In this document: piece by piece, positions 32,883 to 40,598 of the stretch
Layout: every line of letters begins with the position of its first letter
Position numbering within the stretch: the first letter of the stretch is position 1
NCBI GenBank assembly: GCA_035546295.1
Contig: DATKBT010000097.1
Coordinates: forward strand, 1 to 40,601
DNA from: DATKBT01 sp035546295
GTDB taxonomy: Bacteria; Acidobacteriota; Thermoanaerobaculia; Multivoradales; Multivoraceae
Length of the DNA stretch: 40,601 nucleotides
Direction of reading: 5' to 3'
Made by a program: the position numbers and the translations under genes
The notes under the pieces: generated by a model
What the model was told of the DNA's origin: nothing
Databases searched by the model: none
Seen by the model: only the letters and a program-made list of their open reading frames with translations

Positions 32883-33683
32883 CTACCGGCCGTTCTCTCC
32901 GTCCACCTTCTCCACGACCTTCTTGGCCAAGGTCTTGACGTTCTCGGGGAGCTCGAACACCGACGGCTCGATCTCGTCGAACGAGACGCTGTCGAGCTTC
33001 ATCGTCATCTCCATCCCCATCATCTTGGCCACGGTGGTCATCGGCACCATCCGGCCCTCGAAGTCCTTGTAGTCGCGCAGCTCGGTGACCACCATGACGG
33101 TGCCCATCTCGCTGGTCTGCTCGGCCTCGAAGCCGATCTTGAGACCCGAGTCGACCGAGAAGTACTCGGTCGTCTCGTCGCCGTCCTGATCGACCAACCT
33201 GACCTTGTACGCCGACTCCCCGGCGAACTCGACGGTCTCGACCGTCTCCATCGTGGCATAGCGGCTCTCGTAGCTCAGATCGGAGTAGAAGTCCGCCTGC
33301 TCCATCACCTGCTCGAGCTGCTCCCCCTCCATGATCATCGGACCCGTCATCGGATTCTCGACCCAGCCGATCTCGCCGTTGAAGCCGGTGTTGATCTCGC
33401 CCACCTGCGGCATGCTCATCTTCATCAGCATCTTGTTCGGCGGCGCCAGGAAGATCTCGAGCTCGGCGGACATTCCCATCGAGGGCATGTCCATCGTTCC
33501 CGTCTGGTGCATGCCCTCGATCTCGCGGATCGCCTTCTCGCCGCCGACCGCCTCGATGTAGCGCTCGATGATCTGCTCGGCCGGCGGCGACTGCGCGTAG
33601 CTGGGCGCGACCGCGACGACGAGGCCGAGCGTGACGACAAGGCCGAGCGCGACGAGCGCGGCCAGGGTTCTCTTGGGAGTCAT
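32883..33683 (-). CDS. Periplasmic LolA/outer-membrane-lipoprotein-sorting-like protein
   Basis: 266 aa with a clear signal peptide (TLAALVALGLVVTLGLVVAV, cleavage near SYAQ) and an AGAGGAAG-type SD. The mature part starts SPPAEQIIERYIEAVGGEKAI, then forms alternating strands such as MSAELEIFLAPPNKMLMKMS, GEIGWVENPMTG and KVRLVDQDGDETTEYFSVDS; these are typical of the LolA-like half-barrel domains (DUF family in Acidobacteriota and Bacteroidota). It is notably methionine-rich. It probably binds a lipid or lipoprotein; the client is unknown. It is 67 bp downstream of the S41 peptidase gene on the same strand. Confidence 0.82.
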   Translation of the reverse strand: MTPKRTLAALVALGLVVTLGLVVAVAPSYAQSPPAEQIIERYIEAVGGEKAIREIEGMHQTGTMDMPSMGMSAELEIFLAPPNKMLMKMSMPQVGEINTGFNGEIGWVENPMTGPMIMEGEQLEQVMEQADFYSDLSYESRYATMETVETVEFAGESAYKVRLVDQDGDETTEYFSVDSGLKIGFEAEQTSEMGTVMVVTELRDYKDFEGRMVPMTTVAKMMGMEMTMKLDSVSFDEIEPSVFELPENVKTLAKKVVEKVDGENGR

Positions 33684-33750
33684 GGTTCTTCCTCTCTTCG
33701 GCCAGAGGAGGCCGATGGATCGATCGTGGTCGAGGCGCCTTCGCGGCGCC

Positions 33751-35337
33751 TCACGGGCGAAAGCCTACCCGGTTCGGGCCAGAGCTCGGCTTCTGCGCGC
33801 GAGGAGCGCCGGACGCGCTGGCCTGGTCTTCCCGAGCGGCTTCGGCAATCCAGGCGAGCGCCGCCTGCAGGGCCTCGTCCTCTCCGCGCAGCAGCCCTTC
33901 GCGGGTCACGGGCACGAGCTCGTCGGGGATCACGCCGATCCCCTCGATCCGGCCGCCGCTGGGGCGCTTGAGGTCGGCCATCGGGTGCATGAACAGGTCG
34001 CCGTTGGGCAGCTCCTCCACGACCGCCGGCAGCGCGGCGGCGGCCGAGGCCTCGCCGAACAGCCGGGCGCGGCCGAGGTCCTGAAGGCCGGCGGCGAAGA
34101 TCTCCGATGTGCTCGCCGAGAACTGGTCGATCAGGATCGCCACCGGACCGGCGTACGGCTCGATCGCCTCCCCGTGCCGCGAGACGAACCGCGGGTTGAC
34201 CGGCAGGCGCAGCTCGCCGGTTCGGTACTGCAGGGTTCCGAGCACCTCCGCGGTCGGTACGAAGTACCCGGCGATGCCGCCCGAGAGGCCCGCCACGCCG
34301 CCCGGATTCCCGCGCAGGTCGATCACGATCCCGTCCGCGTCCAGCATCGAGACCACGGCGTCCTCGAAGGCCGCGGCCACCGGCATCATCCAGAAGTTGA
34401 ACCGCAGCAAGCCGACGTCGATCTCCTGCGGGCCCTCGATCCGCTCGGAGCCGAATCGGAAGTGCACGGGCGGCAGGTTGCCGAAGCGCACCGTCTCGAC
34501 GTCCTCCGGGAGCTCGCGCGCCAGGCGCAGGACGCGCTCGTCCCCCGCCCGGTCGAGCAGCGCGAGCTCGACCTTCGAGCCCTCGTCCCCTTCGAGCAGA
34601 GAGGCCACCAGGCGAAAGACGACGCCGCGCATGGCGCGCTGGTCGAGATCAGCCCCGAGGCAGGGCTCGAGGTCGGCCAGCGGCTGCTCGCCGATCCTCA
34701 CCAGCTCCCAGCCGGTCTCGACCCCGGCCTCCGACGCCGGGCTCTCCGGCTCGACCCGCTCGACCAGCACGTGGCCCTCGGTCAGCTCGATGGCGACGCC
34801 AGGGCTCGCGCCCGTCATCGGAGGCGCGTCCGCGCGCAACGCCTCGAGCAGCACCTCCGAGAACTGACTGGCGCAGGTCGGCAGATCGTCGGCGCCAGCA
34901 GCGTCGCCGCCCTGCCCGTCACCGGCTGCGGACGCCCTTGCATCCGCGGCGGCGCGCCGCGAGCTCCGGCCTGGAATGACTCCGAAGTGCGACTGCCCGA
35001 GCCTGCCGATCATGTCCTCGAGGATGCCCCTCAGGCTCGCGTCGTCGGGCGCCTCGGCGGCGAGCGGACGCAGCTCCGCTCGCAGGGCCTGCCAGTCGAC
35101 GCCGTGGAACTCCGGATCCCAGTAGTTCTCGTCGACGATCGACCAGGCCCGATCGAAGGTCCGCAGGTTCAGCTCGCGACGCTCTGCCGAGACCTCGGCC
35201 GGCACCGCCACCGCCGAGGCGGCGCCGAAGAGACCGTGCAGGAGGCCGAGGAGGAGGCCGCAAAGGGGGAGGACCGCGAGCGAACGCCGAGGCACACCGT
35301 CTCGCCGGAGATCTCGGGAGGGATCAAAGCTGCTCAT
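33751..35337 (-). CDS. S41-family peptidase (tricorn/TSP-type) with PDZ domain
   Basis: 528 aa. A signal peptide lies at 20-45. Residues 50-125 form the helical N-terminal domain with His 117 in LGQSHFGV, which is the position of the catalytic His in the non-CtpA branch of S41. A PDZ domain follows (about 178-270, GVAIELTEGHVLVERVEPES). The S41 core has GIVIDLRGNPGG (337-348), and nucleophile S409 with E412 in FSASTSEIF. The Lys of the CtpA Ser-Lys dyad is absent: GEASAAAALP stands where GEKTFGKG would be. This supports a tricorn-like Ser/His mechanism. A TACCAT -10-like box (35344-35349) lies 6 bp before the ATG, so the mRNA could be nearly leaderless. Confidence 0.88.
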   Translation of the reverse strand: MSSFDPSRDLRRDGVPRRSLAVLPLCGLLLGLLHGLFGAASAVAVPAEVSAERRELNLRTFDRAWSIVDENYWDPEFHGVDWQALRAELRPLAAEAPDDASLRGILEDMIGRLGQSHFGVIPGRSSRRAAADARASAAGDGQGGDAAGADDLPTCASQFSEVLLEALRADAPPMTGASPGVAIELTEGHVLVERVEPESPASEAGVETGWELVRIGEQPLADLEPCLGADLDQRAMRGVVFRLVASLLEGDEGSKVELALLDRAGDERVLRLARELPEDVETVRFGNLPPVHFRFGSERIEGPQEIDVGLLRFNFWMMPVAAAFEDAVVSMLDADGIVIDLRGNPGGVAGLSGGIAGYFVPTAEVLGTLQYRTGELRLPVNPRFVSRHGEAIEPYAGPVAILIDQFSASTSEIFAAGLQDLGRARLFGEASAAAALPAVVEELPNGDLFMHPMADLKRPSGGRIEGIGVIPDELVPVTREGLLRGEDEALQAALAWIAEAAREDQASASGAPRAQKPSSGPNRVGFRP

Positions 35338-35375
35338 CGTGCGATGGTATTGGATTCAGGCCGGCGGCACGGATC

Positions 35376-35425
35376 GTGGACCGGGTCGCCGATCCGGACT
35401 CACCTACCTCCGGATCGGCGTCCAC
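35376..35425. repeat. Inverted repeat upstream of the S41 gene
   Basis: The arms CGCCGATCCGGA (35387-35398) and TCCGGATCGGCG (35409-35420) are perfectly complementary over 12 bp with a 10-nt loop. A further 5-bp stem, GTGGA (35376-35380) with TCCAC (35421-35425), pairs outside a 6-nt bulge. It lies about 40-90 bp upstream of the S41 start and after the stop of the upstream gene, so it may act as a terminator or operator. Confidence 0.6.
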
Positions 35426-35596
35426 ATTCCCTTCGCGACCAGTCGCGTCTCACCTCTGACTCGGACCGGCTCGCTCCGGTCGCGGGCGGCCCGGACTCGG
35501 CGCCGCTCTTCGAGGAGCGACTCGCCCATTGGGAGGCTGGGGGGAGTCGGCCTGCCGCGGACGTGCTACCCAGTCCAATCGGAGGCTGGCGCGCCG

Positions 35597-36547
35597 CTAC
35601 TTCGGCGGTGGCTGGAACGCGCTGAGCGGCAGGCGGCTGCCCGGAATCCGGGTCGCCAGGGCCTCCCAGTCCGCCGCCACCTGCTCACGGTGCCGCGAGA
35701 TCGGCCCGGGGCGGTGCGGAGGACCGTGGCGGTGCCCGTCTCGGCGGCCGGTCCAGAACCCGCCGCTGCCCGACAAGGGCAGGGCCGGAACGAAGACCGG
35801 GTGGTACGGGGAGAGGCCGGAGGTCCTGGCGACGGTGACGCCCATCCGGCCGGCCGCGATCTCGCGAGCGAGATCGATCGAGGCCAGAGCGACCTCGTTG
35901 GCGGTTGGCCCTGGATCGTCGCGGTCGTCGCGACCCGCATCCTCGCGCGTGGCGGCCTCGGCGTGGGCGGCCGCTCTCGCCGCCCGCTCTTCGGCGCTGA
36001 GGGCAGCCCGCCGCTCGGGCGTCATCCACTCGCCACCGTAGACGACCAGCCCCCGGCGCTCCATCGCCACGGCGTAGGGCACCCAGCCGAGCTCGGGGTC
36101 GCGCTCGTAGCCCTGCTGCTTGAGCATCGAGTCGAGACCGTCGACCTCGGGATCGAGCCGCACCGCGAGCAGGGCGGTCTCGGAGGCGTCGCGGCGCAGG
36201 CCGTGGACCCAGGACCAGAGAGCAAGCTCGGCCCAGGCCGAGGCGGGGCTCGAGGGATCCGCCAACAGGGCGGCGCGGCGGCTGCGGAAGGTTTGGAGCG
36301 GAGACGGGCGCTCCTCGACCCGCTGCACCTGCGCTCGCGGCAGACGCATCCTGCCGTACTCCATCTCGATGATCACGTGCGTGTCGGTCAACGTCGCGAT
36401 CACGTCCTCGAAGACCCGACCGTTCTCGAGATGGACGTCGTCAGCGAGACCGGGCGCGCAGAAGCCAAGGGCGAGGACGACGAGCAGGGGCGCAACGGTC
36501 CGCGCGCCGCCGGAATTTCTGCTGGCTTCCTTCGCGACTGATCTCAC
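35597..36547 (-). CDS. Secreted protein with SH3/LSm-like N-terminal domain, unknown function
   Basis: 316 aa. A signal peptide (TVAPLLVVLALGFCAPGLAD) is followed by a small beta domain, DVHLENGRVFEDVIATLTDT then VIIEMEYGRMRLPRAQVQRV. This pattern (LxNGxxxxDVxxxxxDxVxIExxxGxxxLPxxxVxxV) is common in secreted proteins of Planctomycetes and Acidobacteriota and resembles SH3/LSm-type folds. A helical region (SPASAWAELALWSWVHGL ... DPEVDGLDSMLKQQGYERD) follows, then a Pro/His/Arg-rich C-terminus of low complexity. No enzyme motif is visible. It is divergent from the Ppx/GppA gene. Confidence 0.7.
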   Translation of the reverse strand: MRSVAKEASRNSGGARTVAPLLVVLALGFCAPGLADDVHLENGRVFEDVIATLTDTHVIIEMEYGRMRLPRAQVQRVEERPSPLQTFRSRRAALLADPSSPASAWAELALWSWVHGLRRDASETALLAVRLDPEVDGLDSMLKQQGYERDPELGWVPYAVAMERRGLVVYGGEWMTPERRAALSAEERAARAAAHAEAATREDAGRDDRDDPGPTANEVALASIDLAREIAAGRMGVTVARTSGLSPYHPVFVPALPLSGSGGFWTGRRDGHRHGPPHRPGPISRHREQVAADWEALATRIPGSRLPLSAFQPPPK

Positions 36548-36680
36548 GCTTGGCTCCTCCGATCGGCGCTCGAGACGATTCGCCCTCGACGCTCGCTGTC
36601 TCCCGCACGCGCGATTTCCGCCGGGGCCCTCGTCCGAGGTCTGACAACTCTAACCTGTGCAACCGGGTGTCGCGCTCCAT

Positions 36681-36710
36681 GCATTCCGGCGGGCTGCATT
36701 CCGGCGGTTC
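36681..36710. repeat. 15-bp imperfect tandem duplication near the Ppx/GppA start
   Basis: GCATTCCGGCGGGCT (36681-36695) is followed by GCATTCCGGCGGTTC (36696-36710). The first 12 bases are identical. Confidence 0.85.
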
Positions 36711-36741
36711 CACCCCCTCCTCCCGTAGGATCCGAGCCTCC

Positions 36742-38286
36742 GTGCCCCCACGATCCACACCCGATCGCCGCGTCGGCATCATCGACCTCGGCTCCAACAC
36801 CGCTCGGCTGGTGGTGTTCTCGTGCACCGAGGGCCGCTGGTTCCGGCTGACCGACTCGATTCGCGAGCGCGTCCGCCTCGCCGCCGGCATGGACGACGAT
36901 GGGGCGCTGCGCCCGGAGGCCGTCGATCGAACCCTGGCGACTCTTCAGCTCTTCGTCGACTACGCCAGCGCGAGCCGAATCCAGGAGATTAGAGTCTTCG
37001 CCACCTCGGCGGTGCGCGACGCCGCCAACGGCCCGGAGCTGGTGCGCGCGATCGAGGCGCTGGGGCTAGAGGTCCAGGTACTCTCGGGGATCGACGAGGC
37101 GGAGCTCGGAGTGAGCGCGGTCGCCAACGGCTTCGCCGTGCCCGACGCTTGGGTGGTCGACCTGGGCGGAGGCAGCGCCCAGGTCTCCCACATGAAGGAC
37201 CGCCGTTTCGCCTGGGGGGGAGCGCACCCGCTCGGCGCGGTGCGGCTGACCGAGAGGTTCTTCGGCCTGGGCGACGGCCGCATGGCCGATCCACCCGGCC
37301 GGAAGCGGGTCGCGCGGCTCGAGGAGGAGATCGGGCGCCATCTCGACGGGGTGGCGAGCGCGATGCGCGCGCAGGATCATCCGCTGATCGCGCTCGGAGG
37401 CACGGTGCGCAGCCTGGCCAACGCGGTCCAGCAGGCCGCGCGCTATCCCCTCGACCTCCTCCACGGCTACCGGCTCGAGCGACGGGCGCTCGAGGAGCTG
37501 GTCGACGAGCTGCTCGCCCGGACTGCGGCGCACAGGGCCGCCATCCCCGGGATCAACCCCGACCGCGCCGACCTGATCCTGGCCGGCGCCCTCGTCTTCC
37601 GCTGGCTGCTGCGCCACGGAGAGCACCACGACCTGGTGGTGTCGGGGGACGGCGTGCGGGAGGGGGCCCTGTTCCACCACCTGCTGCCCGAGCCGCACCG
37701 TCTCGGCGACGTCCGCCGATTCTCGACCGAGAACCTGTTCCAGCGCTACCGGCAGCCGGCCGGGCACACCGAGGCGGTGCGCCGGCTGTCGGCCCAGCTC
37801 TTCGACGCGCTCGAGCCGCTGCACGGCCTCGGCGACTGGGAGCGGAGCCTCCTCGACGACGCCGCCCTGCTGCACGACGTCGGGATGACCGTCAGCTACT
37901 ACGGCCATCACAAGCACGGCGCCTTCCTGATCGAGAACTCCGGTCTGGCCGGGTACAGCCATCGCGAGGTGGCGATGATCGCGCTGCTGGTGCGCTACCA
38001 CCGCAAGGGCAACGTCGCCGCCGGCGCGCTGCAGCCGGTGCTCGAGGAGGGGGACCTCGAGCGGCTGCGGGCGCTGGCGATCTGCCTGCGGCTGGCCGAG
38101 CACCTGGAGCGCTCGCGCAGCGGTCGAATCCGGTCGCTGAGCGCCCGCATCCGAAAGCGGAGCGTGCGCCTCGAGCTCGAGTCGCCGGCGCGCCCCACGG
38201 TCGAGATCTGGGAAGCCGAGAAGGACGCCCGCGCTTTTGCGTCGGTGTTCGGCCGGCGCCTGGAGATCGTGCACGGAGGGGAGTGA
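36742..38286 (+). CDS. Ppx/GppA-family exopolyphosphatase or pppGpp phosphatase with C-terminal HD domain
   Basis: 514 aa from GTG 36742, which gives the usual family length; ATG 36679 would add 21 residues encoded partly by a tandem repeat. Sugar-kinase/actin-like phosphatase motifs are intact: VGIIDLGSNTARLVVF (phosphate 1), ATSAVRDAANG, VVDLGGGSAQV (phosphate 2) and IALGGTVRSLA (adenosine-like). The C-terminal HD domain (about 340-480) has H378-D379 in LLHDVGMTVSYYGHHKHGAF. It hydrolyses polyphosphate or pppGpp in the cytosol; which one cannot be told from sequence. It is convergent with a DUF1579-like gene. Confidence 0.9.
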   Translation: MPPRSTPDRRVGIIDLGSNTARLVVFSCTEGRWFRLTDSIRERVRLAAGMDDDGALRPEAVDRTLATLQLFVDYASASRIQEIRVFATSAVRDAANGPELVRAIEALGLEVQVLSGIDEAELGVSAVANGFAVPDAWVVDLGGGSAQVSHMKDRRFAWGGAHPLGAVRLTERFFGLGDGRMADPPGRKRVARLEEEIGRHLDGVASAMRAQDHPLIALGGTVRSLANAVQQAARYPLDLLHGYRLERRALEELVDELLARTAAHRAAIPGINPDRADLILAGALVFRWLLRHGEHHDLVVSGDGVREGALFHHLLPEPHRLGDVRRFSTENLFQRYRQPAGHTEAVRRLSAQLFDALEPLHGLGDWERSLLDDAALLHDVGMTVSYYGHHKHGAFLIENSGLAGYSHREVAMIALLVRYHRKGNVAAGALQPVLEEGDLERLRALAICLRLAEHLERSRSGRIRSLSARIRKRSVRLELESPARPTVEIWEAEKDARAFASVFGRRLEIVHGGE

Positions 38287-38325
38287 GCGGGCCGAGCCGC
38301 CCGTCGGCGCGACCGGGACACCTCT

Positions 38326-38871
38326 CTACTGCTTCTTGTAGATCCCGATGAAGGCGTCCTCCCAGCTCTCCCCTCCGTCGCGCGAGGTGCGCCAGTGCTG
38401 CTGGACGCTGCCGTCGGAGAGCTGCTGCCAGGTGATCCGGTGGACGAGCTCTCCGCCGTCGCGCGACGGCGTCTTGCCGCCGAGCACCATCTTGCCGTCC
38501 TCGAGACCGCCCATCAGGTCGAGTCGCCCCCCGGAGTTGTCGATCCAGGTCTGCTGCCATTTGCCGTTGCGGCGGTTGTACATGTTGAAGCTCTTGCCGT
38601 TGGTGCCCCCCTGCCCCGCCCAGTTCTCCATCAGCACGCAGCCGTCGAGGATCGACTCGATGCGGTTGGTCCCTGCCAGCTTTCCGTCGGGGGTCTCGAC
38701 CCGCCAGTCGCCGATCCAGAAGTCGAACTGCCGGTGCTCGGTGGAATCGCAGGTCGGAGGCCCGGGGCGAGGCTCCTGGGCGGCGGACGGCCAGGCGGCG
38801 ATCACCGAGAGCGAGGTGACCGCCAGCACGACGAGCCGAGACGAGCCGCAGGGTCTTCGAAGTCGGATCAT
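38326..38871 (-). CDS. Secreted DUF1579-like small protein
   Basis: 181 aa from ATG 38871, preceded by GGAGGAG about 9 nt upstream. A signal peptide (SRLVVLAVTSLSVIAAWPSA) leads to one small beta domain: HRQFDFWIGDWRVETPDGKL, GTNRIESILDGCVLMENWAG, GKMVLGGKT and SDGSVQQHWRTSRDGGESW. The FDFWIGDW-type motif is typical of DUF1579-like secreted proteins, which probably have a calycin-like barrel. The ligand is unknown. A candidate extended -10 (minus strand, 38966-38974) lies 95 bp upstream. Confidence 0.8.
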   Translation of the reverse strand: MIRLRRPCGSSRLVVLAVTSLSVIAAWPSAAQEPRPGPPTCDSTEHRQFDFWIGDWRVETPDGKLAGTNRIESILDGCVLMENWAGQGGTNGKSFNMYNRRNGKWQQTWIDNSGGRLDLMGGLEDGKMVLGGKTPSRDGGELVHRITWQQLSDGSVQQHWRTSRDGGESWEDAFIGIYKKQ

Positions 38872-38965
38872 GAGTCTCTCCTCCCTCCTCGGATGCCGGT
38901 GAGTCGGGCTGCCGGCCAGCCGCGCCGGCACGAGAAGGTGGCGCCAGACCGCGGGCATCGCGATC

Positions 38966-38974
38966 AGCGTAGCA
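38966..38974 (-). promoter_or_regulatory. Candidate extended -10 promoter of the DUF1579-like gene
   Basis: On the minus strand TGC is followed by TACGCT, again matching TGC-TANNNT. The start codon lies 95 bp downstream. Confidence 0.3.
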
Positions 38975-39118
38975 ACGGAGATCCCTGCGCGCTTTCGAAG
39001 AAGCGGCCGATCGATCCTTCCGATCCAAGAAACCGAACCGCGCCTGCGGCGTCGGCCCGCACCCACGATCCCGGCCCCCCGCACAGCGGGCGGAGTCCGC
39101 GGTGGAAGTCGCGAGGGC

Positions 39119-39127
39119 TGCTAGGCT
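39119..39127 (+). promoter_or_regulatory. Candidate extended -10 promoter of the GFA-family gene
   Basis: TGC followed by TAGGCT, ending 12 bp before ATG 39140. If used, the leader would be only about 6 nt, so the message would be nearly leaderless. Confidence 0.35.
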
Positions 39128-39139
39128 TATCCGGAAGCG

Positions 39140-39553
39140 ATGCGTTACAGCTCCGACAGCGAGCCGCTGATTCACGGCGGTGGCTGCCACTGTGGGCGGG
39201 TTCGATTCGAGGTCGAAGCGCCCGCCGCGTTGGAGGTCGAGGAGTGCAACTGTTCGATCTGCGAGAAGACCGGCTACCTGCATCTCCTGGTGCCACGCGA
39301 GCGCTTTCGACTGCTCAGCGGGGACGACGTGTTGACCGAGTACCGCTTCAACACCGGCACCGCCCGTCACCTCTTCTGCTCCGTCTGCGGGGTGAAGTCC
39401 TTCTACGTGCCGCGCTCCCACCCCCACGGCATCAGCGTCAACGCCCGCTGTCTCGATCCCGAGCTCGTCTCCCAGCGGTCGATCCGTCCCTTCGACGGCC
39501 GCAACTGGGAGCGGGACATCGATCGCCTGGTCGAGAGAACCTCCGACGTCTGA
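39140..39553 (+). CDS. GFA-family (glutathione-dependent formaldehyde-activating-like / CENP-V) zinc protein
   Basis: 137 aa. The Cys residues are arranged as in the GFA/CENP-V fold: C16-x-C18 (GGGCHCGRVRFEVE), C36-x-C38-x-x-C41 (ECNCSICEKTG) and C80-x-x-C83-G (LFCSVCGVKSFY), with C104 near the end. They would bind two zincs. Formaldehyde activation has been assigned to one family member only; other members are of unknown activity, so the call is structural. It is followed after 28 bp by two small membrane genes on the same strand. Confidence 0.9.
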   Translation: MRYSSDSEPLIHGGGCHCGRVRFEVEAPAALEVEECNCSICEKTGYLHLLVPRERFRLLSGDDVLTEYRFNTGTARHLFCSVCGVKSFYVPRSHPHGISVNARCLDPELVSQRSIRPFDGRNWERDIDRLVERTSDV

Positions 39554-39581
39554 CGGCCGAGGGAGTGAAGGTGAAGCACCG

Positions 39582-40115
39582 ATGAAGGACCGGAACTGGC
39601 TGCTGATCGTGGTGGCGGGCGCCGTCGTGCTCGGCCTCGCCGCGGTCATCGCAGTGCTCGCCATCCCGACCGAGCCGCGCCAGATGGTGCTCGGCGAGGA
39701 ACGGCCGTTCGGCGGCTTCGACCCCCACCTGGCAATCTCGGTCACCGACGTGCGACGTCTCGGAGAGGACGAGCGCACCGAGATCGACCGCCACGAGGGC
39801 GAGACGATCTGGGCGATCACCGTCGAGGCTCGCAACACCGCCGTCGAGAACACGGTCGACCCGACCGACGTGGTGTTCTCGGTGCGTGACGACAGCCGCC
39901 AGTTCCGTCCGCTCCCGACCCACGACGGCTTCGCCTCCCCGCTGAGGCCCTCCGAGGCGGCCCGCAAGGTCCTGCTCTTCCGCCTCCCCAACGATCTCTC
40001 TCGGCCGATGATCTGGATCACCTGGGACGACGCCCTCCTCCACGCCTTCCCCTGGCTCGAGCGCACGATGCTGTTCCCCAAGGCTGCGCTGCCCCTGGCG
40101 CCCTCCAGCGGATGA
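39582..40115 (+). CDS. Membrane-anchored DUF4352-like small protein
   Basis: 177 aa. A single N-terminal transmembrane helix (WLLIVVAGAVVLGLAAVIAV, residues 6-25) is followed by an immunoglobulin-like beta domain outside the cell: HLAISVTDVRRLGEDERTEI, IWAITVEARNTAVENTV and DVVFSVRDDSRQFRPLPTHD. Alternating-strand and 'ITVEARNTA' features resemble DUF4352. There is no catalytic signature. Its stop overlaps the next start (ATGA), so the two genes are translationally coupled. Confidence 0.75.
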   Translation: MKDRNWLLIVVAGAVVLGLAAVIAVLAIPTEPRQMVLGEERPFGGFDPHLAISVTDVRRLGEDERTEIDRHEGETIWAITVEARNTAVENTVDPTDVVFSVRDDSRQFRPLPTHDGFASPLRPSEAARKVLLFRLPNDLSRPMIWITWDDALLHAFPWLERTMLFPKAALPLAPSSG

Positions 40116-40588
40116 GCCAGGAGCCGGCGGACGGCGCGTCCGCCGCAGCGCGAGAAGCAGTCAGGCTGTTCGCCTCTCCTCCGGCGATCCGCAAGGGGCG
40201 ATTCCTGGCGCTCCTGTTGCTCGTCAACTGGGCCGTGATGGGGATCTACGTCCTCGGTCAGGGAATCCGCTCGCTGGTCGGAGGCTTGGCGTTCGTTCTC
40301 GGACTGTTCGCCCTGATCGGGGGGCTCACCTATCTGCGCGCTGCGCGCGCGGCAGCGACCCTGCCTCTGATCGAGATCGACGAAGAGCGTCTCCGCTACC
40401 GGAGATTCGCGGCGACCGAGCCATCGAGCCTGGAGCTCGACCAGGTGACGGCGATCGTCGACCGGAGGCGGGACGCGATCACGGTGGCGTCACGAGACGG
40501 CGAGCGCGCCGACATCCCCTGGCTCGCGCTCTCCGAGAGCGACCGGGAACGCCTCGTCGCCGAGCTGGCGCCGCGAGTCCGGCACTGA
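40112..40588 (+). CDS. Small membrane protein with PH-like (YcxB-type) C-terminal domain
   Basis: 158 aa from ATG 40112 (overlaps the previous TGA by 4 nt). Two transmembrane helices at about 30-50 (FLALLLLVNWAVMGIYVLG) and 55-75 (LVGGLAFVLGLFALIGGLTY) form a hairpin. A cytoplasmic domain follows: LIEIDEERLRYRRFAATEPS, SLELDQVTAIVDRRRDAITV and IPWLALSESDRERLVAEL, a pattern like bacterial PH/YcxB-type domains. Function is unknown. It is in an operon with the DUF4352-like gene; its TGA lies inside a 12-bp tandem duplication. Confidence 0.75.
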   Translation: MSQEPADGASAAAREAVRLFASPPAIRKGRFLALLLLVNWAVMGIYVLGQGIRSLVGGLAFVLGLFALIGGLTYLRAARAAATLPLIEIDEERLRYRRFAATEPSSLELDQVTAIVDRRRDAITVASRDGERADIPWLALSESDRERLVAELAPRVRH

Positions 40589-40598
40589 GTCCGGCACT
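40575..40598. repeat. 12-bp tandem duplication spanning a stop codon
   Basis: GAGTCCGGCACT is present at 40575-40586 and again at 40587-40598. The junction contains the TGA stop of the last gene. Confidence 0.85.
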
